From positions 1 to 37,540 of the forward strand of contig CANSII010000015.1 of NCBI GenBank assembly GCA_947646915.1: a stretch of 37,540 nucleotides of DNA, in the 5' to 3' direction. The notes under the pieces are model-generated. The model worked only from the letters and a program-made list of their open reading frames with translations. It ran no database searches and had not been told where the DNA came from. Below, piece after piece: positions 18,669 through 26,529 of this stretch. How positions within the stretch are numbered: position 1 is the first letter of the stretch; each line of letters starts with the position of its first letter. Source of the stretch: an uncultured Clostridium sp. GTDB taxonomy: Bacteria; Bacillota; Clostridia; TANB77; CAG-508. Position numbers and translations under genes: made by a program.

Positions 18669-19598
18669 TTATAGTTTTAATAAATCTATTAAAATTAATT
18701 TCATTTGTGCCAAATCATTAATTGTAACTTTATTATCATTATCTATATCTGATGCCTTTAATTTCATTCCTGTTAAAAGCTTGTATTCAATAATATGTAA
18801 CTTCATTTCTGCTATATCATTTATAGTAATCTGTGCATCTTTATCTATATCTCCTACTACTATAAGTGTAAAGTTCAAAGTAGTACCTACTTTTAATTTT
18901 GTTCCTGTTTTTATCATACTATCTTCTTTTAATTCATTACCATTTTCATCTGTAAATACCATTTGTTGTTTTGTCGTTACATTTTGTTTGAATTCTTTTA
19001 CTGTTGTTTTTGGTATTATTCTTGATATATATTCTTCTTCTATATTATATTTTTCAGAAGTTATCTTGTCTGGTTCAACTGGCTCAACTGGATCAATTGG
19101 TTTTTCTGTTTGTTCTTCTACTATATCTATTTCTACCTTTGCATTTTCAATTAATATATCTTCTTTTCCTTCTGATGTTACAACTTCACTTGTTATTACT
19201 TCTGTTTTTTTGGCTTTTATATTTTCTTTTACCTTTAATTTGATTTTTGCTACTTCTTCTGGTTCTGTACTTCCTGCTTTTTTTATTGCTACAAATTCTC
19301 CTGTTTCTTTATTATATTTTAATTGTTCCCAGTCATTTTGACATTCGAAATTTTCTTGTAGTACTTCTTCAAATGTTTCTTTATCATATTCTAGTTTAGC
19401 TTTGTAAGCATTAATTCCTTCTTTTATTTGTTCATATTGTTCAAACTTTAATGTAATTTCTACTTCTTCTCCTTTATTTAATTCAGATTTTGAACTGCTT
19501 AAGGTCGCTTTTAAGTTATTTGTCGCTTTTACATTTATTGATATTAAAATTAAAAGTATAATTCCTATTGCAGTAATTGTTATCTTTTCTATTTTCAT
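18669..19598 (-). CDS. Small secreted cohesin-dockerin protein
   Basis: A 309-residue exported protein made only of interaction modules. A signal peptide spans 1 to about 25, a cohesin-like domain about 27-160 (VEITLKFEQYEQIKEG, YKAKLEYDKETF, AKIKLKVKE), a PVEPVEP linker about 165-177, an X-like module about 180-248 (SEKYNIEEEYISRI, TTVKEFKQNV) and a dockerin 249-309 with two calcium loops (DIDKDAQITINDIAE and DIDNDNKVTINDLAQ). No enzyme domain is present, so it looks like an adaptor that plugs into one cohesin and offers another. Lys replaces the usual Gly in the first loop (DKD). The RBS is AAGGAAGGTGA with ATG at 19598. It lies between two giant dockerin enzymes on the same strand and has its own promoter. 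Confidence 0.85.
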   Translation of the reverse strand: MKIEKITITAIGIILLILISINVKATNNLKATLSSSKSELNKGEEVEITLKFEQYEQIKEGINAYKAKLEYDKETFEEVLQENFECQNDWEQLKYNKETGEFVAIKKAGSTEPEEVAKIKLKVKENIKAKKTEVITSEVVTSEGKEDILIENAKVEIDIVEEQTEKPIDPVEPVEPDKITSEKYNIEEEYISRIIPKTTVKEFKQNVTTKQQMVFTDENGNELKEDSMIKTGTKLKVGTTLNFTLIVVGDIDKDAQITINDIAEMKLHIIEYKLLTGMKLKASDIDNDNKVTINDLAQMKLILIDLLKL

Positions 19599-19639
19599 GT
19601 TGGCTTCACCTTCCTTAAAAATTTCTTATTATCATAATT

Positions 19640-19668
19640 ATTATACTATATTTCTGTTTTTTTTTCAA
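19640..19668 (-). promoter_or_regulatory. Sigma-A promoter of the small cohesin-dockerin gene
   Basis: Minus-strand TTGAAA (19663-19668), 17-bp spacer, TATAAT (19640-19645), about 41 bp before the ATG. Both boxes are near consensus. Confidence 0.75.
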
Positions 19669-19716
19669 TCTATATATTTACATTGTTTTATTTAATTTTT
19701 TATTAATATGATATTT

Positions 19717-19875
19717 ACTTACGCTTTTAATTTTTTCATGTTTTGTTGTTTTATATTATATTTTTGTTATATTTTTATGACATTTTTTATTTTTGTTGTA
19801 ATAAATCTCTCATCCTACTGATTTCCGTAGGACTTATTTACTAAAATATTGTTTAGTTTATTATCACTGAAATTG
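19717..19875 (-). promoter_or_regulatory. Shared upstream block with conserved hairpin, copy 1
   Basis: About 150 bp that aligns with 26307-26467: the same order of ACTTACGCTTTTAA, TTATATTATATTT, ACATTTTTTATTT, a hairpin with loop TGATTTCC, TTATTTACT and TGAAATTGCT. The hairpin stem here is TCCTAC / GTAGGA. The block lies immediately upstream of the -35 box of the 18669-19598 gene, a position suited to a regulator site or an upstream leader. Confidence 0.7.
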
Positions 19876-19907
19876 CTGGGCTCCATAAATTTGTGTTCAC
19901 TATATTT

Positions 19908-19944
19908 TATATAATAGAAAGTCAGCATGACTTTCTATTATATA
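19908..19944. repeat. 37-bp palindrome, copy 2, after the 2043-residue protein gene
   Basis: Perfect arms TATAATAGAAAGTCA and TGACTTTCTATTATA around GCA; differs from 10296-10333 mainly by lacking one C. Confidence 0.85.
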
Positions 19945-20002
19945 AAAAAGTCTATTAAAAAAATGAGTGAAAATTTCACTCATTTTTCTAATAGACTTTT
20001 TT
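19944..20002. terminator. Strong bidirectional terminator
   Basis: A long stem in which AAAAAAGTCTATTA pairs with TAATAGACTTTTTT, continuing inward through AATGAGTGAAA / TTTCACTCATT, with T-runs on both strands. It lies about 40 bp after the stop codon of the 20042-26173 gene and would insulate it from the small cohesin-dockerin gene. Confidence 0.85.
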
Positions 20003-20041
20003 GTTCTTACTTTTATGATATACCTTAAGTTTTCTTATAAC

Positions 20042-23000
20042 TTAGTTAATTTCCATTAATCCTATTAATGCTAATTTTAATATTGCTAAATCATTTATTG
20101 TAACTTTATTATCTTTATCAACATCTGCTGCTTTTAAAGCATTTCCAGTTAATGTGTCTATTTCTATTAAATGTAATTTCATTTTTGCCAAGTCATTAAT
20201 TGTAATTGCTCCATCTCCATCAATATCTCCTTTTACTATAAGAGTATATTCTAAAGATTTACCAACTTTTAATTTGCATCCTGTTGTAATAATACTGTTC
20301 TGTTCTAAAGGATTTCCCTCTTTATCAAAAAATGTAAGTACTTGATTTGTTGTTATATTTTTCTTAAATTCGTCTACTGTTGTTCCATTCTTATCCTCTA
20401 CTTTTGGTATTATTTCTGAAATAATGCTATTTTCAATTTTATACTTTTCAGAACTAAATATAAATTCTTCATCATTATCTTTATAAATCCAAGTTACTTG
20501 TGCAACAGCTGTCCCTATATTTCCTAATGGTCCTCTATAGTAGAATGTATGTGTTCCATTTTCTGTAAATGTGTATGTATCTCCGTTTTCAATTTCTTCG
20601 CCATTCTCATCTATTATTGTCACTCCACCTTCATCAAATGTTATTTTTGCTATTACATCTTTGTTTGTTGGTTCTGATATATTATAAGTTATAATTGCTG
20701 CTGGTGGTATTTTATCTATCCAAGTTACTTCTGCAATAGCTGTTCCTGTGTTTCCTGCTGGTCCTATATATTTAAATTCATGTGTTCCATTTTCTGTAAA
20801 TACATATTTATTTCCATTTTCAATTTCTTCACCTTTGTCATTTACTATTTTTACACCTTCTTTATCAAAAGATATTGTTGCTGTTACATCTTGATTTGTT
20901 ATATCATTTATATCATATGTTATTGTTGCTGTTATTTGTACCTTATCTATCCATTCAACCTCTGCTGTTGCTGTTCCTTCGTTTCCTACCATATCTTCGA
21001 ATTCAAATGTAAATGTTCCATTTTGTGTAAATGTGTAAGTATTACTTCCATTATTATTTGTTATTTTAACATTTTCTTTATTAAATGTTACTGTTGCTGT
21101 TACATCTTGATTTGTTAATTTATTTATATCATATGTTATAGTTGCTACTGGTAGTTCTCTGTCTATCCAATCAACTTTTGCTACTGCTATTCCTTTATTT
21201 CCTGATGGTCCCACAAATTCAAATTCATATGTTCCATTTTCTGTAAATGTATGTGTATTTCCACCTTCTACTGTTACATTTTCTTTATCAAATGTTACTG
21301 TTGCTACTACATTTTGATTTGTTGGTTCATTTATATCATATGTTATAGTTGCTACTGGTAATGTTCTATCTATATTTGAAACTGTTGCTGTTGCTGTTCC
21401 TGTATTTCCTGCTTCATCTACAAACTCAAATGTAAATTCTCCATTTTCTGTAAATGTATATGTATTATTTCCTTCGTTGTTTGTTATTGTTACATTTTCT
21501 TTATTAAATGTAATCGTAGCTATTATATCTTGGTTTGTTTTATATTCTGCACTATATGTTATTGTTCCAACTGGTGCTTCTTTATTTATCCAATTTACTT
21601 CTGCAATAGCTGTTCCTGTATTTCCTGCTGGTCCTACAAATTCAAATTCAAATGTTCCATTTTCAGTAAATGTATAAGTGTTACTTCCTCCATTGTTTGT
21701 AATTGTAACATTTTCTTTATCAAATGTTACTGTTGCTATTACTTCCCCATTTGTTGGTTCTGTTGTACTATATTTTATACTAGCATTTGGCATTGTTTTA
21801 TCAATATTATTTACTTCTGCTGTTGCTGTTCCTTTTACACCTTTTTTATTAGTGAATTCAAATGTAAATGTTCCATTTTCAGTAAATGTATATGTTTTAC
21901 TTCCATTATTATTTGTTACTATAATATCCATATTTTCATTTACTAAAGTAGCTGTGACATCCCTATTTGTTAATTCTGTTGTGCTATATTCAATTTCTGC
22001 TGTTGGATATTCAGCTTTTGTTATATCTTCAAATATATTAAACATTGCAGCTGAGAAGAAATAGTCCATTGGAACTCCATCTCTATTTCCATGTACATAA
22101 TCACATGATTCTGTACATTCTATTTTTATGTATTTTGCTTCCTTAGATTCTGCGAATACAATATCTTTATTATTTTCGCTTGATGTAAGCTGTTCTAGAG
22201 TTGTTGGATTATATAGATCTTTAATAGTAGTTGCTACTTCCCAATTTTCTCCATCCATACTTACAGATACTGTTCCGTTTTTTAGAATTCCATAAGCATA
22301 TTCTGCTTTTCTTACATATTCAATTTTTGATATATATCTTGGTTCATCTAATTCAATTACAATCCATCTTGGATCTTTCATTGTTGTAGTAGTACGGTTT
22401 GTATGCCACATTGTTGTAGGAAGTGCATCTATAGCATTTGTTGCTGGTTCTCCTCTATTTGCTGTTGTACTTGAAAAGCTTTCAATAGATAAATGTTTTA
22501 CTGATACATATTTTGCTGTATCTGGTTGATTATCTGCTGTAAATTCAAATTCTACTGCGTCACTTGGCATTAAAGTACCTGCTGCTTTTTTTCTAATTAA
22601 AAGTTTTTTATCTCCTAACACTATTGGTTCTTTTTCTGAATAAGAGGTCCAATTAGCATTTCCTTCAATCTTCCACTCAAGATTGTCTATATCACTTATA
22701 CCTATTAATCTATTTTCTAAGTCATTTAAATATGCTGAAATAGTAGGAGTTTCTTGTCCTTTAATACTAATAGTAGATTCTTTTCCATCTAAACGTACTT
22801 TTATTCCATCATCAGTGTTTATTTGTCTTAATTCTGCTTCTGTTAATTCATAAGAATCTGCTGTTCCTCTTTTCCAAGTTTTTCCTCCATCTAAGCTATA
22901 TTCCCAATCCTTTTCTTTAAATTCATCTACTAAAATTATTTTTCCTGCATTTTCTCCATTAAATGAGAAATTTGCAAGTGTTATCTTTGATTTATCTTCA

Positions 23001-26000
23001 AATAAATTTACCATTGCTAAAGATGAAAACATACCATATGTATCCATTTCAATTTTTACATATTTTCCATAAACACTTTCGTTAAGTTCAACTGATTTGA
23101 ATTCTAAGTCTTGTTCACAATTTTCTTTTCTTCCTGCCTCTATCCAAGTTTCTCCATCATTACTTACATATATAATTGCATTTTTTATATAAACTGGGTC
23201 AGCATCTCTCCATTTTCCTTGTACAAATTCTATAGCTGATATATTTCTTGGTTCATCTAACTCTATAGCAATAAAAGGTTTTGTTTGTTGTTGTAAAACA
23301 TTTTGTCCAAAATCTGTATGCCACATAGTATGAATGTTTCCATCAATTGCATTTGGTGCATAGTAAGGTCTCTTGCTATCTGTTGATTGAGTAGAATAAC
23401 TATGTATTGATAAATGTTCTATAGGTATATATTTTCTTGTATTTGGTTGATTATCTTCTGTAAATGCATACATGTCAGATTTTTCGCTTGCCAATTTTGT
23501 TCCTGTTGCTGCTTGTCTTATTTGTATTGTTTTATCTCCTGTTAAATCAGGTGTACTTACACTAAATAACGTCCAATTGTCATTTTCAGTATAACGCCAC
23601 TCTGTATTTACATCTACTCCAATTACTTTATTTTCCCAATCGTTTGCATATACATTGCTTGGAAGACTTTGTTCTGTTATATCTATTTTATATAAGTTAC
23701 TTTCATCATAATTTACTCCAACAATATGAACATAGATGTCATTCTCTGCTGTAATTCTTGCTATTTCTTCCCTTGTTAATTGTATTTTATGTTCTTCTTC
23801 AGCTGTAAATGAAACTTCATGCCATTGAGCATCTTTCCAGCTTTCATTTTCACCTTTTCCAGTTAAGCAATAATCCCAACGAACACCATTTCCATCAAAA
23901 CGACTTGATAATACAATTTGTCCTGCGTCTTCTCCATCAAATGAAAATGTTGCAATTGTCTTATCTAGTTTTCCTAATAAATAGTTAGCTTCTAATCTTG
24001 TAAGTGATGGTTGAAGTACTTGATCAGTTGCAGTATTAGGAAGCTGACTTCCTTCTGTTAAAATTCTTGTTTGTAAAAGTGTAAATCTATATATATTTTC
24101 TGTACTTGTTAATTTTGGTTTTATTAAATTAGTCAAATGTTGCATTGGTAATGGGAAACATTTTAAGCTCTCTGCTAATCTTTCTGCTAAATTATAGTAA
24201 TCATTTTCTGTCTTATTTTCACTTGCATTATATACATTAATTAGACCAACCCACGCATCAATATTTATAGGTTGTATTGTTAATGCTTTTTCATATATTT
24301 CTTCTTGCTTTTCTAAATCTCCTTTAAAAGCATTTGCAAGAATAACTTGTTCTTCACATTTTATAAAATTTTCATAATCATTTATTACTTCTTGTGCTAA
24401 TGCCATATATACTACAGAATATCCTCTAGAATAACTAGCATTTCCCCATCCTAGTAGCATTCTTTCACTTTTTTCTGATAATGTCCAACCACTTACGTCA
24501 TTGTCAATTCCCCAGTAACCTTTTCCTTCAGAATTTCTTGTATAATATAAAAGTGCTGCATGTCCTGGTTGTCCTATAACTGTTGCAGGTATTCCATGTG
24601 TTGCACGAATATTTGAACCACTTTTTGAAATACCTCCACAAACTGCTCCAGTTCCAAATTTGTTTCTAAAGTTCATCCATACTTTATATAGTTTATATTC
24701 TGAAGTACCTCTTGTTACAGATATTTCATAACTTGGAATATTTTTACCTCCAGGTATAGTATATGTTAAGTCAAATAGTCCTATTGTTCCATTTTCTGTA
24801 TTTTTATCCTTTACAGAAAATAACTCATTAAAATATTGCTTATTATTTTCATCATAATAAATTGGGTTACCATAATTTGGATATACATAAGCCATATATG
24901 GATGTGGTGTTAACCAGTTTGTTGTTTTATATTGATCTAATCTATCTTGAACATATTGATTCAACCATAGAATTTCTTCATCATCTATTAAGTTGTTCAT
25001 AATAAAACGCATTTCTTCAACTTGTAGTGCTTCAAATGATGGAGTAAGATCTAAGCTTTCAGTTGCTCTAAATTTTCCATTTTTGTGCATATATTTATAT
25101 ATTGCATAACGTCTAAGTGCATCCGATTTATTTTCTGCTGCTCCTGCTTGCATCCATAGACCAACATTTTGAGAATGTGTTAAAGAAAGTGTAATTGCCA
25201 TCTTTTTGTATAGATCTCCATAAGTCATATTTGGATACCAAGTATTATTTAACTTCTCTGTTATTATAAAGTCATCTTTATATTCATTATAAAGTCTAGA
25301 AAGTTGTGTTAATGAATTAAAATAACTTCCACCTTCTGGTGTTCCACCTAATATGTATAACCTAATATTGTCTACATTACTTGTTAACCAAGTATATGTT
25401 TCTTTATTTTCAGGGCTTGCACTTAAAAATCTTTTTAAAGCATAATTACCAACTCTATTGATAAGTTCTCTTTTAAGAAGTGTTAATTCATATTCTTTAT
25501 TAGTTGCTAAATCTGCACCTGCAAATTCTGTTTTTATTTTTCTATCTAATTCATCTATTGATGGTACTAAATCATCTCCTGGTTCTTTGTATGTTTCTTT
25601 AATTAATTTTGCGTCTGCATAAACAGAATGGTCATTCCCATTAGCTCCATTTGAATCCGCTTCTAGTTTTAAAAATTTCTCATTTTTTATATTTATCTTA
25701 ACAAAGGTTGCATTATCTCCTGGTTTGCATACTGCTGGATTTTCATCTGTTTGTAAGTTCCAATTCTTTCCATCTTCTGATGTATAAATTTTAAATTTTA
25801 CACCATTACTTGAACTAGCAGCAGTTTTGTTTAATCCTATATATGCTGTAAAATAATCGTAATCATAATTTCTTAAATCATATACAAGTTTAGATGCTGC
25901 ATGTGCCCATATTCCCTTTTCAAATGAGTAATATCCTCCTTCTATCTTTACAGAAATTAAAGAATTATTACCTGCTTTATCCATAATAAATGAACCATAT

Positions 26001-26173
26001 CCAGATTTTGATTGTGATGCGTCATAAGGTATATCTGATAAGTAACAAAATTCTTCATTTGCTGCAAAAGATTTGTTTGAAGTTTTTGGCAATAAGAATA
26101 ATATTAATATTAAAACAAAACAAAAGCTTAGTTTAAATAAAAAATTAGTTTTAGATTTGTTATTTGTCTTCAT
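20042..26173 (-). CDS. Giant NPCBM, transglutaminase-like, discoidin, Ig-repeat and dockerin protein
   Basis: Exported 2043-residue protein. A signal peptide spans 1 to about 38. An NPCBM-type carbohydrate-binding domain spans about 41-195 (YLSDIPY, KGIWAHAASKLVYDL, FTAYIGL). A central region contains a transglutaminase-like core with candidate triad Cys512 (GAVCGGIS), His538 (GQPGHAALLYY) and Asp557 (WGIDNDVSGW). Two discoidin (F5/8 type C) domains lie at about 919-1060 and 1226-1381 (NAIDGNIHTMWHT, YVSNDGETW). Seven Ig-like repeats of about 72 residues lie at about 1388-1905 (TNQDVTATVTF, YTFTENGTFEFEF, GNTGTA). An X-like module and a dockerin (about 1982-2043, DIDGDGAITINDLAK, DVDKDNKVTINDLAI) end the protein. 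It is probably a glycan-targeted cysteine peptidase or related enzyme docked on a surface cohesin; substrate unknown. Confidence 0.87.
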   Translation of the reverse strand: MKTNNKSKTNFLFKLSFCFVLILILFLLPKTSNKSFAANEEFCYLSDIPYDASQSKSGYGSFIMDKAGNNSLISVKIEGGYYSFEKGIWAHAASKLVYDLRNYDYDYFTAYIGLNKTAASSSNGVKFKIYTSEDGKNWNLQTDENPAVCKPGDNATFVKINIKNEKFLKLEADSNGANGNDHSVYADAKLIKETYKEPGDDLVPSIDELDRKIKTEFAGADLATNKEYELTLLKRELINRVGNYALKRFLSASPENKETYTWLTSNVDNIRLYILGGTPEGGSYFNSLTQLSRLYNEYKDDFIITEKLNNTWYPNMTYGDLYKKMAITLSLTHSQNVGLWMQAGAAENKSDALRRYAIYKYMHKNGKFRATESLDLTPSFEALQVEEMRFIMNNLIDDEEILWLNQYVQDRLDQYKTTNWLTPHPYMAYVYPNYGNPIYYDENNKQYFNELFSVKDKNTENGTIGLFDLTYTIPGGKNIPSYEISVTRGTSEYKLYKVWMNFRNKFGTGAVCGGISKSGSNIRATHGIPATVIGQPGHAALLYYTRNSEGKGYWGIDNDVSGWTLSEKSERMLLGWGNASYSRGYSVVYMALAQEVINDYENFIKCEEQVILANAFKGDLEKQEEIYEKALTIQPINIDAWVGLINVYNASENKTENDYYNLAERLAESLKCFPLPMQHLTNLIKPKLTSTENIYRFTLLQTRILTEGSQLPNTATDQVLQPSLTRLEANYLLGKLDKTIATFSFDGEDAGQIVLSSRFDGNGVRWDYCLTGKGENESWKDAQWHEVSFTAEEEHKIQLTREEIARITAENDIYVHIVGVNYDESNLYKIDITEQSLPSNVYANDWENKVIGVDVNTEWRYTENDNWTLFSVSTPDLTGDKTIQIRQAATGTKLASEKSDMYAFTEDNQPNTRKYIPIEHLSIHSYSTQSTDSKRPYYAPNAIDGNIHTMWHTDFGQNVLQQQTKPFIAIELDEPRNISAIEFVQGKWRDADPVYIKNAIIYVSNDGETWIEAGRKENCEQDLEFKSVELNESVYGKYVKIEMDTYGMFSSLAMVNLFEDKSKITLANFSFNGENAGKIILVDEFKEKDWEYSLDGGKTWKRGTADSYELTEAELRQINTDDGIKVRLDGKESTISIKGQETPTISAYLNDLENRLIGISDIDNLEWKIEGNANWTSYSEKEPIVLGDKKLLIRKKAAGTLMPSDAVEFEFTADNQPDTAKYVSVKHLSIESFSSTTANRGEPATNAIDALPTTMWHTNRTTTTMKDPRWIVIELDEPRYISKIEYVRKAEYAYGILKNGTVSVSMDGENWEVATTIKDLYNPTTLEQLTSSENNKDIVFAESKEAKYIKIECTESCDYVHGNRDGVPMDYFFSAAMFNIFEDITKAEYPTAEIEYSTTELTNRDVTATLVNENMDIIVTNNNGSKTYTFTENGTFTFEFTNKKGVKGTATAEVNNIDKTMPNASIKYSTTEPTNGEVIATVTFDKENVTITNNGGSNTYTFTENGTFEFEFVGPAGNTGTAIAEVNWINKEAPVGTITYSAEYKTNQDIIATITFNKENVTITNNEGNNTYTFTENGEFTFEFVDEAGNTGTATATVSNIDRTLPVATITYDINEPTNQNVVATVTFDKENVTVEGGNTHTFTENGTYEFEFVGPSGNKGIAVAKVDWIDRELPVATITYDINKLTNQDVTATVTFNKENVKITNNNGSNTYTFTQNGTFTFEFEDMVGNEGTATAEVEWIDKVQITATITYDINDITNQDVTATISFDKEGVKIVNDKGEEIENGNKYVFTENGTHEFKYIGPAGNTGTAIAEVTWIDKIPPAAIITYNISEPTNKDVIAKITFDEGGVTIIDENGEEIENGDTYTFTENGTHTFYYRGPLGNIGTAVAQVTWIYKDNDEEFIFSSEKYKIENSIISEIIPKVEDKNGTTVDEFKKNITTNQVLTFFDKEGNPLEQNSIITTGCKLKVGKSLEYTLIVKGDIDGDGAITINDLAKMKLHLIEIDTLTGNALKAADVDKDNKVTINDLAILKLALIGLMEIN
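20475..22015 (-). repeat. Seven tandem Ig-like repeats within the 2043-residue protein
   Basis: Coding repeats of roughly 210-230 bp, about 72 residues each. Conserved pieces are (A/G)TITYD, TNQDV.AT.TF.KE.V, YTFTENGTF.FEF and GN.GTA.AEV.WID. The last two copies carry a five-residue insertion (GEEIENG). The copies are similar at the DNA level, consistent with duplication and partial homogenisation. Confidence 0.85.
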
Positions 26174-26250
26174 TTTTAATCCTTCCTTCTATAATAATTT
26201 ATTTAGGTTTTTTAGCTGGTTTTACCTATAAACTCTTTTTCTTCTTTTTT

Positions 26251-26279
26251 ATTATAACACATTTTCATAATTATGTAAA
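26251..26279 (-). promoter_or_regulatory. Sigma-A promoter of the 20042-26173 gene
   Basis: Minus-strand TTTACA (26274-26279), 17-bp spacer, TATAAT (26251-26256), about 78 bp before the ATG at 26173. Confidence 0.7.
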
Positions 26280-26306
26280 TTTTTTTTTTTTAATTTTCTT
26301 ATATTA

Positions 26307-26467
26307 ACTTACGCTTTTAACTTTTTCATCTTATATTATATTTTTTTTATATTTTTGTTACATTTTTTATTTGGTTTTAATAATAATCATATTTTGCTGA
26401 TTTCCGTAAAAGTTATTTACTATAATACTTCTTACCATTTAAGGTTTATTAATATTGAAATTGCTAA
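26307..26467 (-). promoter_or_regulatory. Shared upstream block with conserved hairpin, copy 2
   Basis: Matches 19717-19875 and sits at the same place, just upstream of the -35 box. The hairpin loop TGATTTCC is unchanged, but the stem is TTTTGC / GTAAAA instead of TCCTAC / GTAGGA, so both sides changed together. With the promoter and the hairpin at 26457-26495 this accounts for the gap between 26174 and 26529. Confidence 0.7.
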
Positions 26468-26495
26468 TATATATTTTATATATATTAGCAATTTC
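26457..26495 (-). terminator. Hairpin after the penicillin-binding protein gene
   Basis: Perfect inverted repeat with arms GAAATTGCTAATATATAT and its complement, starting about 35 bp after the PBP stop codon. The T-run is poor, so it may be a terminator or another palindromic repeat. Confidence 0.55.
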
Positions 26496-26529
26496 ATTTA
26501 AATACAATATACAAACTTATAATATTACT

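Noticed and set aside
19717..19875. Known riboswitch class for the shared upstream block
   Set aside because: I could not match it to any known aptamer core, and the best promoters lie downstream of it, so it would not be in the main transcript.
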